DNA of 64,000 nucleotides from Winogradskyella sp. (GTDB lineage Bacteria > Bacteroidota > Bacteroidia > Flavobacteriales > Flavobacteriaceae), in assembly GCF_028289625.1 (NCBI RefSeq), contig NZ_JANQOM010000032.1:1-64000 (forward strand), in the 5' to 3' direction. A program made the translations under genes and the position numbers. The notes beneath the pieces were generated by a model. It was given only the letters and a program-made list of their open reading frames with translations. It was not told where the DNA came from and searched no databases. Below, one piece after another: positions 10,853-21,665 of the stretch (positions within the stretch are counted from its first letter, which is position 1; the number at the start of each line of letters is the position of its first letter).

Positions 10853-10921
10853 AGTCATTAGTAATTAGTAGTTAGATGAATCTGCTCGAAATAGAAATGT
10901 TTAGGATTCTAACAACTAAAA
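10853..10921 (+). repeat. 69-bp hairpin element, copy 2 (upstream of rpsK)
   Basis: Perfect copy of 10374-10442; both end 23-24 nt before a ribosomal-protein start codon. Confidence 0.95.
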
Positions 10922-10944
10922 GCTAACACTAGAAACTAAAACAT

Positions 10945-11328
10945 ATGGCAAAGTCAAGCACAAAAAAACGTAAAGTAATAGTTGATGCAACAGGTGAGGC
11001 ACACATTACAGCTTCATTCAATAACATCATCATTTCTTTAACAAATAAAAAGGGTGATGTTATCTCTTGGTCATCAGCTGGAAAAATGGGCTTCAGAGGT
11101 TCTAAAAAGAATACTCCTTATGCGGCACAGTTAGCAGCAGAAGATGCAGCAGAAACTGCAAAAGAAGCTGGTCTAAAGAAAGTAAAGGTTTATGTAAAAG
11201 GTCCTGGTAACGGTAGAGAATCTGCTATCAGATCTATACATAATGCAGGTATCGAAGTATCAGAAATCATTGATGTTACTCCAATGCCACATAATGGTTG
11301 TCGTCCACCAAAAAGACGTCGTGTTTAA
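10945..11328 (+). CDS. rpsK: 30S ribosomal protein S11
   Basis: 127 aa; [56 protein letters not shown]. Confidence 0.99.
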   Translation: MAKSSTKKRKVIVDATGEAHITASFNNIIISLTNKKGDVISWSSAGKMGFRGSKKNTPYAAQLAAEDAAETAKEAGLKKVKVYVKGPGNGRESAIRSIHNAGIEVSEIIDVTPMPHNGCRPPKRRRV

Positions 11329-11356
11329 CCTGAACTAGTTTCAGGTTCTATTAAGA

Positions 11357-11398
11357 TAAACTAATCTCAACAATAGGTGTTGAGATTAGTTTATTTTG
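11357..11398 (+). terminator. Strong stem-loop terminator or attenuator between rpsK and rpsD
   Basis: Perfect 15-bp inverted repeat taaactaatctcaac-(aataggt)-gttgagattagttta followed by ttttg. Confidence 0.8.
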
Positions 11399-11400
11399 CG

Positions 11401-11408
11401 TAAATTTG
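11401..11408 (+). promoter_or_regulatory. Bacteroidetes -7 element (TAnnTTTG) upstream of rpsD
   Basis: TAAATTTG immediately after the 11357-11398 hairpin; no clear -33 match assessed. Confidence 0.5.
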
Positions 11409-11513
11409 CAAACTGAAAAATTTGAAATAAATAAGTATCAACGAGAGACTTACGATTGTAGAAGGATAAGCTTAAGACCTTAATTTTAGAATCGCTCTCA
11501 TAATTTAATTAAA

Positions 11514-12119
11514 ATGGCAAGATATACTGGTCCTAAAACAAAAATCGCTCGTAAGTTTGGGCAACCTATCTTCGGAGACGACAAAGCCTTCGAAAAAAGA
11601 AATTACCCTCCAGGTCAACATGGAAATAACAGAAGACGTGGTAAAAAATCTGAATACGCTATTCAATTAGCAGAAAAGCAGAAAGCAAAATACACCTATG
11701 GTATTTTAGAACGTCAATTCAGAAACATGTTTAAGAGAGCAACTGCAGCTCAAGGTATTACAGGTGAGGTATTGTTACAATTATGTGAATCGCGTTTAGA
11801 TAACGTTGTTTTCAGAATGGGTATCGCTCCTACAAGAAGTGGTGCAAGACAATTGGTATCTCACAGACATATTACAGTTAATGGTGAAAAGGTAAATATT
11901 CCTTCTTACCAATTAAAAGCTGGTGATGTTGTTGGAGTTAGAGAAAAGTCTAAGTCTTTAGAGACTATTCAAAACGCATTAACTAACTCTAGCAATGTTT
12001 ACGAATGGATTACCTGGAATAACGATACTATGGAAGGAACATATGTGTCTGTTCCTGCGAGAATTCAGATTCCTGAGCAAATCAACGAGCAATTTATCGT
12101 TGAACTTTATTCTAAATAA
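11514..12119 (+). CDS. rpsD: 30S ribosomal protein S4
   Basis: 201 aa; [55 protein letters not shown]. Confidence 0.99.
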   Translation: MARYTGPKTKIARKFGQPIFGDDKAFEKRNYPPGQHGNNRRRGKKSEYAIQLAEKQKAKYTYGILERQFRNMFKRATAAQGITGEVLLQLCESRLDNVVFRMGIAPTRSGARQLVSHRHITVNGEKVNIPSYQLKAGDVVGVREKSKSLETIQNALTNSSNVYEWITWNNDTMEGTYVSVPARIQIPEQINEQFIVELYSK

Positions 12120-12216
12120 TAAATTAATCATATTGGGATTTAGCCAAAGGGTTTATTGGTCTTCTTCAAACTCATAGACCGCGCAACTAAATAGCAATTA
12201 AAACGAAGAACAAAAA

Positions 12217-13209
12217 ATGGCAATATTAAATTTTCAGAAGCCTGACAAAGTAATCATGATCTCTTCAACTGATTTTGAAGGTAAGTTTGAATTCAGACCT
12301 TTAGAACCAGGATACGGATTAACAGTTGGTAATGCTTTACGTAGAGTATTATTATCATCTTTAGAAGGTTTTGCAATTACATCAGTGAGAATAGAAGGTG
12401 TAGATCACGAGTTTTCTACAATTTCTGGTGTAGTTGAAGATGTTACTGAAATGATTTTGAACTTAAAGCAGGTTAACTTTAAGCGTCAGATCGATGAAGT
12501 TGATAACGAAACCGTTACCATTTCAATTTCAGGGCAAGACCAAATCACTGCTGGTGATTTTCAAAAGTTTATTTCGGGTTTCCAAGTGTTAAATACAGAT
12601 TTAGTTATCTGTAACCTAGATCCTAAAGTAAACATCAATATGGAGTTGACTATAGAGAAGGGAAGAGGTTATGTTCCTGCCGAAGAAAACAAAAAAGCTT
12701 CTGCACCAATAGGAACTATTTTTACGGACTCTATTTACACGCCAATAAAAAATGTTAAGTATAGTATCGAAAACTTCCGTGTTGAGCAAAAAACGGATTA
12801 TGAAAAATTAGTTTTCGAAATTCAAACGGATGGATCTATTCATCCTAAGGATGCTTTAACAGAAGCTGCTAAAATATTAATTCACCACTTCATGTTATTC
12901 TCTGATGAGCGTATTACCCTTGAAGCGGATGAAATTGCACAGACAGAAACTTATGATGAAGAATCACTTCACATGAGACAATTATTGAAGACTAAATTAG
13001 TTGACATGGATCTTTCTGTACGTGCTTTAAACTGTCTAAAAGCAGCAGAAGTTGATACTTTAGGTGATTTAGTATCATTCAATAAAAACGACTTAATGAA
13101 ATTCAGAAATTTTGGTAAGAAGTCTTTAACCGAACTAGAAGAGCTAGTAAACGTTAAGGGGCTTAATTTCGGAATGGATTTAAGCAAATATAAATTAGAT
13201 AAAGACTAA
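12217..13209 (+). CDS. rpoA: DNA-directed RNA polymerase subunit alpha
   Basis: 330 aa; [28 protein letters not shown]; alpha-[48 protein letters not shown]. Confidence 0.99.
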   Translation: MAILNFQKPDKVIMISSTDFEGKFEFRPLEPGYGLTVGNALRRVLLSSLEGFAITSVRIEGVDHEFSTISGVVEDVTEMILNLKQVNFKRQIDEVDNETVTISISGQDQITAGDFQKFISGFQVLNTDLVICNLDPKVNINMELTIEKGRGYVPAEENKKASAPIGTIFTDSIYTPIKNVKYSIENFRVEQKTDYEKLVFEIQTDGSIHPKDALTEAAKILIHHFMLFSDERITLEADEIAQTETYDEESLHMRQLLKTKLVDMDLSVRALNCLKAAEVDTLGDLVSFNKNDLMKFRNFGKKSLTELEELVNVKGLNFGMDLSKYKLDKD

Positions 13210-13215
13210 ATGTTT

Positions 13216-13263
13216 GTCATTCCTGTGTCACACTGAGCGCAGTCGAAGTGCAGCAGGAATCTC
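13216..13263 (+). repeat. Interspersed palindromic repeat with CTGAGCGCAGTCGAAGTG core
   Basis: gtcattcctg...cactgagcgcagtcgaagtg...caggaatctcat; cattcctg/caggaat arms; related core upstream of carA at 13944-13961. Confidence 0.65.
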
Positions 13264-13354
13264 ATTCAAATAGGAACAATTAATAATTAATCATATTTTG
13301 CTCTCCAGAGCTTTTACTCTCTGGATTTGGTAGCAAGATGATAAAACAAAAGTC

Positions 13355-13837
13355 ATGAGACACGGAAAAAAATTCAACCATCTAGGTAGAAAGTCGGCAC
13401 ATAGAAAAGCAATGTTAGCTAATATGGCATGTTCTTTAATAGAACACAAGCGTATTAACACTACGACCGCTAAGGCAAAAGCTTTAAAGCAGTTTGTGGA
13501 GCCTTTGATCACAAAATCCAAGGAAGACACAACACACAACAGAAGGATCGTTATGTCTAGATTAAGACAAAAAGAAGCTGTTACGGAGTTGTTTAGAGAT
13601 ATTGCTGCAAAAGTAGGCGATCGTCCAGGCGGTTACACACGTATTATTAAGTTAGGAAACCGTTTAGGTGATAACGCAGATATGTCAATGATTGAGTTAG
13701 TGGATTACAATGAGCTTTACAATGCTGGTAAACCTGCTGCTAAGAAATCAACGCGTAGAAGCAGAAGAGGAGGTGGCAAGAAAGCTGCTACTGCTGTTCC
13801 ACCAGTAGAAACTAAAGCGACTAACGAAGAAGAATAA
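13355..13837 (+). CDS. rplQ: 50S ribosomal protein L17
   Basis: 160 aa; [34 protein letters not shown]. Confidence 0.99.
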   Translation: MRHGKKFNHLGRKSAHRKAMLANMACSLIEHKRINTTTAKAKALKQFVEPLITKSKEDTTHNRRIVMSRLRQKEAVTELFRDIAAKVGDRPGGYTRIIKLGNRLGDNADMSMIELVDYNELYNAGKPAAKKSTRRSRRGGGKKAATAVPPVETKATNEEE

Positions 13838-13861
13838 ATGTTAATAAGCATTTGATATATA

Positions 13862-13894
13862 AAGGGTAATCTATTTTAGGTTATCCTTTTTTTT
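13862..13894 (+). terminator. Rho-independent terminator after rplQ
   Basis: aagggtaatc-tattttag-gttatcctt stem (two G-U pairs) followed by a T-run. Confidence 0.75.
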
Positions 13895-13923
13895 ATGGAT
13901 TTTTGCAAAGTTTAATCTTTAAT

Positions 13924-14010
13924 GTCATTTCGCATAGCCTTTACTGAGCAAAGTCGAAGTGAGTGAGGAACGAACGACGAAAAACCAAAGGTTAAGCAAA
14001 GCTAAATCCC
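13924..14010 (+). repeat. Second interspersed repeat with CTGAGCAAAGTCGAAGTG core
   Basis: gtcatttcgc...ctgagcaaagtcgaagtgagtgagg...; core at 13944-13961 differs from 13233-13250 at two bases. Confidence 0.6.
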
Positions 14011-14039
14011 ACAAACTCATTTAACATAGGACTACAGAA

Positions 14040-15143
14040 ATGAAATACAAACAAAGAAAGAAGGCACTTATTTTATTAGCTGACGGCACCATTTTTTATG
14101 GTAAATCTATTGGTAAAGAAGGTACAGCATTTGGTGAAGTATGCTTTAATACTGGAACAACAGGTTATCAGGAAATTTTCACAGATCCTTCGTATTATGG
14201 ACAGTTAATGGTAACTACCAATGCGCATATAGGCAATTATGGTACTAAAGAAGACGAGAACCAATCGGATACTGTAAAAATAGCTGGATTAATTTGTAAA
14301 AATTTTAGTTTTGAGTATTCAAGACCTGCCGGAGATGCTTCTTTGGAAGATTATTTTGAGAAGCATAATACATTAGCAATAGCAGATGTAGATACACGAG
14401 CACTAGTGAGCTACATCAGAGATCATGGCGCTATGAATGCGGTAATTTCAACAGAAGTTGATAATATTGAAGGATTAAAAAAGCAATTGGCTGAGCAACC
14501 AAACATGGAAGGTTTAGAATTAGCATCTAAAGTTTCAACCAAAGCGCCTTATTACTATGGGAATGAGAATGCTACCTATAAGATTTCTGCATTAGATATA
14601 GGTATTAAAAAGAATATCCTTGAAAACTTAGCAACAAGAGATGCCTATGTAAAAGTATTTCCGCACAATTCCAAGTTTGAAGATTTAGAAGCTTTTAATC
14701 CTGATGGTTATTTTATTTCTAATGGACCTGGTGATCCAGAACCATTAGTTGAAGCACAAGCTGTAGCTAAAGAAATTATTTCTAGAAACAAACCGTTATT
14801 TGGAATTTGCTTAGGACATCAAGTGATTGCATTAGCCAATGGAATTTCAACCTATAAAATGCATAACGGTCATAGAGGAATCAACCACCCAGTCAAAAAC
14901 TTAATTACTGGTAAAGGTGAAATAACCTCTCAAAATCATGGTTTTGCGATTAACAGAGAAGAGACTGAAGCTAATGCTAATGTTGAGATTACGCACGTGC
15001 ATCTTAATGATAATACGGTAGCTGGTATTAAGATTAAAGATAAAAACTGCTTCTCGGTGCAGTACCATCCCGAGGCGAGTCCTGGACCAAATGATTCTAT
15101 ATATTTGTTTGATCAATTTATAGAAAATATTAAAAACGCTTAA
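14040..15143 (+). CDS. carA: Carbamoyl-phosphate synthase small subunit
   Basis: 367 aa; GEVCFNTGTTGYQEIFTDPSYYGQ; GATase motif PLFGICLGHQVIALA; QYHPEASPGPNDS. Confidence 0.98.
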   Translation: MKYKQRKKALILLADGTIFYGKSIGKEGTAFGEVCFNTGTTGYQEIFTDPSYYGQLMVTTNAHIGNYGTKEDENQSDTVKIAGLICKNFSFEYSRPAGDASLEDYFEKHNTLAIADVDTRALVSYIRDHGAMNAVISTEVDNIEGLKKQLAEQPNMEGLELASKVSTKAPYYYGNENATYKISALDIGIKKNILENLATRDAYVKVFPHNSKFEDLEAFNPDGYFISNGPGDPEPLVEAQAVAKEIISRNKPLFGICLGHQVIALANGISTYKMHNGHRGINHPVKNLITGKGEITSQNHGFAINREETEANANVEITHVHLNDNTVAGIKIKDKNCFSVQYHPEASPGPNDSIYLFDQFIENIKNA

Positions 15144-15149
15144 TGGAAG

Positions 15150-15186
15150 AAACGCAACAAAATTTAAATTTCGTTGCGTTTTTTTA
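15150..15186 (+). terminator. Rho-independent terminator after carA
   Basis: aacgcaac-aaaatttaaatttc-gttgcgtt then ttttt. Confidence 0.8.
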
Positions 15187-15257
15187 GTTTCGAAAACATT
15201 ATCGTAAATATTAATCGCAATTATGATTTTTGTTCTGTTTTGCGGTACATATTTTCG

Positions 15258-15265
15258 TAATTTTG
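15258..15265 (+). promoter_or_regulatory. Bacteroidetes -7 element upstream of eno
   Basis: TAATTTTG about 90 nt upstream of the eno ATG. Confidence 0.5.
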
Positions 15266-15333
15266 ACTTGCAAAAGTAAGTCATACTGTCCCGATAGCTG
15301 TTGGGATGTTTCAGTATCATTTGTATTTTATAA

Positions 15334-16647
<1,314 letters not shown>

Positions 16648-16670
16648 TTTTTTTAAAAATAAAACTCATC

Positions 16671-16700
16671 AAAACCTATCCATTAACTTGGATAGGTTTT
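16671..16700. terminator. Bidirectional terminator between convergent eno and 16706-17461
   Basis: Perfect aaaacctatcca-ttaact-tggataggtttt hairpin with T-run on + strand. Confidence 0.8.
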
Positions 16701-16705
16701 TTATT

Positions 16706-17461
16706 TTAAAAGGTATATAATAAGCCGTTAGTGAATTCAAATTGTGTTTTTGGTACATCAGGTGTCACAGGAAAAGCATCATGAAAGAAATTAAAGTTCG
16801 CTTTAAAAGCTAAATCTTCAAAAATCTTAAATAGTAACGATGTATTACTCGAAAAACGATAATCATTAAACCCATCTATTCTCGGTTGATAATAACTTGT
16901 ACTGATTATAGTAATGGTTTCAGTAGGATATAAACTAAAGGACAAATAAGTACTACCTCTAATATCGCGTTGTATACGATTTGGAATAGGATTTGATGCC
17001 TGTTCATATTCATACATAATTAAAGCACCCAAATAGAACCTGTAGTTATCATCTTTTGTCAATTTAAAACGTGGGCCAGTACCCAACAGGCCTCTAAAAC
17101 CAATTTCGGAAATGGCATCGTACTGCCCTTGTGCAAAAACTTCCCATTTAATTCTTTCGGAAATTCTTCGATTATATCTAAGGTGCTGCGTGCCACGATT
17201 TACTAGAGAATTGTCCTCAATCTTTTGAAGGTTAAGATCATTAACAAACAACCAAAAGTCAATATCATTGTCATATTGAATATGGGCTTTATTGGCAATT
17301 CTAAAAATGTCATTGGTGTTTTTAATCAGTGATACATCCAAGCTCACCGAACCTATCCACTTTGTAGAATCACTGGGTCTGCGTAAAGACTCAACATTGA
17401 TGACTTGCGAAAAGCATGAAGAACTGATTAAAAAAAAGAAAATCCTGAGGTAATTCATCAT
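16706..17461 (-). CDS. DUF2490-like secreted/outer-membrane beta-barrel protein
   Basis: Signal peptide; RGTQHLRYNRRISERIKWEVFAQGQYDAISEIGFRGLLGTGPRF pattern as in small Bacteroidetes OMPs. Confidence 0.6.
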   Translation of the reverse strand: MMNYLRIFFFLISSSCFSQVINVESLRRPSDSTKWIGSVSLDVSLIKNTNDIFRIANKAHIQYDNDIDFWLFVNDLNLQKIEDNSLVNRGTQHLRYNRRISERIKWEVFAQGQYDAISEIGFRGLLGTGPRFKLTKDDNYRFYLGALIMYEYEQASNPIPNRIQRDIRGSTYLSFSLYPTETITIISTSYYQPRIDGFNDYRFSSNTSLLFKIFEDLAFKANFNFFHDAFPVTPDVPKTQFEFTNGLLYTF

Positions 17462-17673
17462 TAACAGTTAGCGAAGCAAAATTAACAATAATGCTGTTCT
17501 ATTCAACATAGTGACGCTTAAAACGCTACAATTTCATTATAAAAAAGTTGTACTGTTGAAGCTGTTTTTGTCAAAGACCATTATTGTTAAATCGGTTATA
17601 AATCTACTTCCGAAATCGTTTGAGATTTCGTAAATTTACAATCCTTAAAAATTCACAAAAAACAAGTAAAAAT

Positions 17674-18960
17674 ATGTCAGATAAAGCTACCTTAGAAATT
17701 AATGGTAATAAATACGAATTTCCTTTAATAGTAGGGACAGAAAATGAAGTTGCTATTGATGTTAAAACCTTAAGAAATGCAACAGGAGGAGTAATTACCA
17801 TTGATCCGGGTTATAAAAATACTGGAAGTTGTGAAAGTGCCATTACATTTTTAGATGGTGAAAAGGGAATTCTAAGGTACAGAGGTTATTCTATAGAAGA
17901 ATTGGCAGAAAAGGCAGATTTTCTTGAAGTGGCTTATCTTTTGATTTTTGGTGAATTACCAACTCAGGAGCAATTAGATAAATTTCATTCGGACATAAAA
18001 CATCATTCTGTAGTTAGTGAAGATGTAAAGAAGATTATAGACGCTTTTCCTGTTTCTGCTCATCCAATGGGAGTCTTATCGTCACTTACTAGTGCATTAA
18101 CAGCATTTAATCCTACTTCTGTTGATGTAAATTCAGAGGAAGCTATGTATAATGCCATAGTACGAATTATGGGTAAGTTTCCTGTTTTGGTGGCTTGGAC
18201 CATGCGTAAAAAAAATGGTCTACCGCTCGAATATGGCGATGATAATCTCGGATATGTAGAGAATGTGTTAAAGATGATGTTCAAAAGCCCAAATAAAGAA
18301 TATGAGCAAAATCCAATTCTAATAAATGCACTAGACAAATTGCTTATTCTTCATGCTGATCATGAGCAAAATTGTTCTACATCGACCGTAAGAATTACTG
18401 GCTCGTCCCATGCGGGTTTATTTGTGTCTTTGGCCTCAGGTATTTCTGCACTTTGGGGACCGTTGCATGGAGGTGCTAACCAAGCGGTATTAGAAATGTT
18501 AGAAGCTATCAAAGCTGATGGTGGCGATACTAAAAAATATATGGCTAAGGCTAAAGATAAGAATGATGTTTTCCGATTAATGGGCTTTGGTCATCGTGTT
18601 TATAAAAACTTTGACCCTAGAGCAAAAATTATTAAAGTAGCTGCTGACGAGGTTTTAGGGGATTTAGGTGTTGAAGACCCAATTTTGGATATTGCTAAAG
18701 GACTAGAAAAAGAGGCCTTAGAAGATCAATACTTTGTTGACAGAAAGTTATATCCTAATGTTGATTTTTATTCAGGTATTATCTATAGAGCGATGGGTAT
18801 ACCTGTAGAAATGTTTACGGTAATGTTTGCTTTAGGACGTTTACCAGGTTGGATTGCACAATGGCGCGAGATGCGTTTGCGCAAAGAACCCATTGGTCGA
18901 CCTAGACAACTTTATGTAGGTGAGACTTACAGACCGTTTAGATCCATTAATGAACGATAA
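17674..18960 (+). CDS. gltA: Citrate synthase
   Basis: MSDKATLEINGNKYEFPLIVGTENEVAIDV; ILHADHEQNCSTSTVRITGSSHA; GFGHRVYKNFDPRA. Start at 17674 preferred. Confidence 0.98.
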   Translation: MSDKATLEINGNKYEFPLIVGTENEVAIDVKTLRNATGGVITIDPGYKNTGSCESAITFLDGEKGILRYRGYSIEELAEKADFLEVAYLLIFGELPTQEQLDKFHSDIKHHSVVSEDVKKIIDAFPVSAHPMGVLSSLTSALTAFNPTSVDVNSEEAMYNAIVRIMGKFPVLVAWTMRKKNGLPLEYGDDNLGYVENVLKMMFKSPNKEYEQNPILINALDKLLILHADHEQNCSTSTVRITGSSHAGLFVSLASGISALWGPLHGGANQAVLEMLEAIKADGGDTKKYMAKAKDKNDVFRLMGFGHRVYKNFDPRAKIIKVAADEVLGDLGVEDPILDIAKGLEKEALEDQYFVDRKLYPNVDFYSGIIYRAMGIPVEMFTVMFALGRLPGWIAQWREMRLRKEPIGRPRQLYVGETYRPFRSINER

Positions 18961-18976
18961 TTAAAAATAATTGTCG

Positions 18977-19005
18977 AAAAGCTTCATAAACCTATGAAGC
19001 TTTTT
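18977..19005 (+). terminator. Rho-independent terminator after gltA
   Basis: aaaagcttcata-aacc-tatgaagctttt stem-loop, perfect 12 bp. Confidence 0.8.
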
Positions 19006-19019
19006 ACTTTATACACTTC

Positions 19020-19931
19020 ATGAGATTAAACATACAAAACGAAACTTCGCGTCTTAGAGCCGTAATTTTAGGGACTGCAGAAAGTAATGGTCCTACACCC
19101 AAAGTTGAAGAGTGTTACGATCCTAAAAGTCGTCAACATGTTTTGGCAGGAACTTATCCTTTAGAAGCCGATATGATGAAGGAAATGGATGCTGTTGCTA
19201 AGGTGTTAGAGAAATACAATGTTAAGGTGTATAGGCCAGAAGTCATAAAGGATTACAATCAAATTTTTGCCAGAGATATTTCTTTTGTGATTGATGACAA
19301 AATTATTATTGCCAATATTTTACCTGATCGTAAGAATGAAGTTGAGGCTACTGAATACGTTTGGACCAATGTTGATAAATCCAATAGAATTATATTACCA
19401 GACGAATGTCACGTAGAGGGTGGTGATGTTATGCCTTGGAACGATTATATCTTCATAGGTACTTATTCAGGGGAGGATTATCCAAATTATATAACTGCAC
19501 GTACTAATATTCAGGCTGTTAAGGCCATTCAAGACTTATTTCCTAACAAAACGGTCAAAGCCTTCGAGTTAAGAAAATCTAATACGGACCCATACAATAA
19601 TGCGCTGCATTTGGACTGTTGTTTTCAGCCAATAGGTAAGGATAAAGCCATTATTCATAAAAATGGGTTTTTAGTTGAAAGCGAATACCAATGGCTAGTG
19701 GACTATTTTGGAAAGGAAAACGTTTTTGAAATTTCAAAAGACGAAATGTACGATATGAATAGTAATATCTTTTCAATCTCTGAGGATATTATTATCTCAG
19801 AACAAAACTTCACTAGACTTAATACTTGGTTGAGGGAAAATGGGTTCACTGTAGAAGAAGTCCCTTATGCGGAGATAGCAAAGCAGGAAGGTTTATTGCG
19901 ATGTTCTACCATGCCTTTGATTAGAGATTAA
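19020..19931 (+). CDS. Arginine deiminase/DDAH-superfamily (guanidino-group modifying) enzyme
   Basis: 303 aa; FARDISFVIDDKIIIANILPDRKNEVEA; ALHLDCCFQPIG and C-terminal catalytic-Cys-like GLLRCSTMPLIR. Confidence 0.75.
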   Translation: MRLNIQNETSRLRAVILGTAESNGPTPKVEECYDPKSRQHVLAGTYPLEADMMKEMDAVAKVLEKYNVKVYRPEVIKDYNQIFARDISFVIDDKIIIANILPDRKNEVEATEYVWTNVDKSNRIILPDECHVEGGDVMPWNDYIFIGTYSGEDYPNYITARTNIQAVKAIQDLFPNKTVKAFELRKSNTDPYNNALHLDCCFQPIGKDKAIIHKNGFLVESEYQWLVDYFGKENVFEISKDEMYDMNSNIFSISEDIIISEQNFTRLNTWLRENGFTVEEVPYAEIAKQEGLLRCSTMPLIRD

Positions 19932-19937
19932 CTTTCT

Positions 19938-20204
19938 CTATTTGCGGTATAAAAAATAGTTGTTAACCAGTTTGATGTATTCTTCCTTGGCCTCGTCCTG
20001 ACTTATATCTTGGACCTGAAAAAGCGCATTAGTTTTAAAAGCATTAATAATAGGCTTACGGCTACTTGGCCTACTATAATCGTTGGTAGCTTTTTTATAA
20101 TAAGCATAAAGACGAAGTAAAAAATCTGCAGGAAAAGGTTCTGTATGGGCATTTATACGTTCTACAGAGTCTTCAAACTCTTTATGTAATTCTTCTGGTG
20201 TCAT
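19938..20204 (-). CDS. Acyl-CoA-binding protein family
   Basis: 88 aa; FEDSVERINAHTEPFPADFLLRLYAYYKKATNDYSRPSSR resembles ACBP core (LLxLYxxYKQAT); 4-nt overlap with the gene 20201-20854. Confidence 0.75.
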   Translation of the reverse strand: MTPEELHKEFEDSVERINAHTEPFPADFLLRLYAYYKKATNDYSRPSSRKPIINAFKTNALFQVQDISQDEAKEEYIKLVNNYFLYRK

Positions 20205-20854
20205 TTCATCTCGGCAATGATACTTTCTCCTCCTCTTACTTTTTGATTCAGCTTTACCTTTATTTCTGCATCTAAAGGTAAAAATAAATCTACTCTAGAC
20301 CCAAATTTTATAAAACCAGAATCTCTACCCTGAATGACATGGGTATCTTTTTTTGCATAATTAACAATTCGCTTGGCTAAGGCACCAGCTATTTGTCTGT
20401 AAAGCACTTTGCCAAAACCTTCATTTTCAACTACTACTGTTGTACGTTCGTTTTCTTCACTGGCCTTGGGGTGCCACGCTACTAAGTATTTTCCTGGATG
20501 GTATTTACTAAAACTAATTTTACCTCCAATAGGATAACGGGTTACATGGACATTTAAAGGAGACATAAACACCGAGACTTGAATACGCTTATCTTTAAAA
20601 ACCTCATTTTCCATAACTTCTTCAATCACTACAACTTTACCATCAACTGGCGATAATGCTTGCTTGTTATTGGCATGTGTATAGCGTTTTGGATTTCTGA
20701 AAAATTGTAGAATTAGAATAAAGAAAATGAGAATGGCAATCATCAACCCCTTTCTAAGCCATTCAATAGTAATAAATTCATCGATTAGAAAAAATGAACC
20801 TACAACAATAACCAATGTTATGAATATGATTTTATGACCTTCTTTATGAAACAT
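20201..20854 (-). CDS. psd: Phosphatidylserine decarboxylase family protein
   Basis: 217 aa; LSPVDGKVVVIEEV, VHVTRYPIGGKI, HVIQGRDSGFIKFGSRVDLFLP (G-S cleavage motif). Confidence 0.9.
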   Translation of the reverse strand: MFHKEGHKIIFITLVIVVGSFFLIDEFITIEWLRKGLMIAILIFFILILQFFRNPKRYTHANNKQALSPVDGKVVVIEEVMENEVFKDKRIQVSVFMSPLNVHVTRYPIGGKISFSKYHPGKYLVAWHPKASEENERTTVVVENEGFGKVLYRQIAGALAKRIVNYAKKDTHVIQGRDSGFIKFGSRVDLFLPLDAEIKVKLNQKVRGGESIIAEMK

Positions 20855-21665
20855 AGCTTAAAATTCTTAAAAACAAATAGATAAATGGTGATGCAAAGAT
20901 AATACTATCTAAGCGGTCCAATAAACCACCATGCCCAGGCATTATAACTCCACTATCTTTAACACCTGCTTGCCGTTTAAATTTAGACTCTATTAAGTCT
21001 CCTAATGTACCCAGAACACTTACTATTATCGCTAAAATAAGCCAACTTGTAAAACCTAAGGTTTTAGTATACAAAGAAATAAAATAACTAGATACACAAG
21101 CAAAGAATAGGCCTCCTAAAAAACCTTCCACTGTTTTTTTTGGGGATATTCTTGGAAATAATTTTTGCTTGCCAAAATTCTTACCAATTAAATAAGCAGC
21201 GCTATCATTAACCCAAATTAGTATGAACCCTCCTAATAGAAGTTGCGGCGTAAATACGTTTTGGTAATTGGCGATAAGTAACATAAAAATAAAGCCACTC
21301 GTTAAATAAAAGGTGGTTACAATGTAGCTTTTAGAACTGAATATTGGAATCCTTTTGGTTGTAAATAAATCCTTTATAAGGATGAGATTTACAAATATGG
21401 TGATGACCAATAAAATTTGAATAGCCTCGTCACTACCACTTAAATTTTTTTCCCATAGGCACAAATACCAAAATCCTCCAAAAAACAGGATAAATATAAT
21501 GTATTGCACAAATGATTTTAGATGAATCAAATTGCTAAACTCAACGAGACTTAAAATACCAAATAGGGCTAATAATGCCGTCAATGCATCTTGCATGTAA
21601 AGTGAACCGATAAGTAGCAGAACATATATAGCGCCCGAGATTGCCCTTATGGATAATTCTTTCAT
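20844..21665 (-). CDS. cdsA: Phosphatidate cytidylyltransferase
   Basis: 273 aa polytopic; C-terminal signature LGDLIESKFKRQAGVKDSGVIMPGHGGLLDRLDS. Confidence 0.95.
   Translation of the reverse strand: MKELSIRAISGAIYVLLLIGSLYMQDALTALLALFGILSLVEFSNLIHLKSFVQYIIFILFFGGFWYLCLWEKNLSGSDEAIQILLVITIFVNLILIKDLFTTKRIPIFSSKSYIVTTFYLTSGFIFMLLIANYQNVFTPQLLLGGFILIWVNDSAAYLIGKNFGKQKLFPRISPKKTVEGFLGGLFFACVSSYFISLYTKTLGFTSWLILAIIVSVLGTLGDLIESKFKRQAGVKDSGVIMPGHGGLLDRLDSIIFASPFIYLFLRILSYVS

Noticed and set aside
11995-12177. 60-aa ORF overlapping the rpsD 3' end
   Set aside because: Out-of-frame with rpsD and without recognisable domain; chance ORF.
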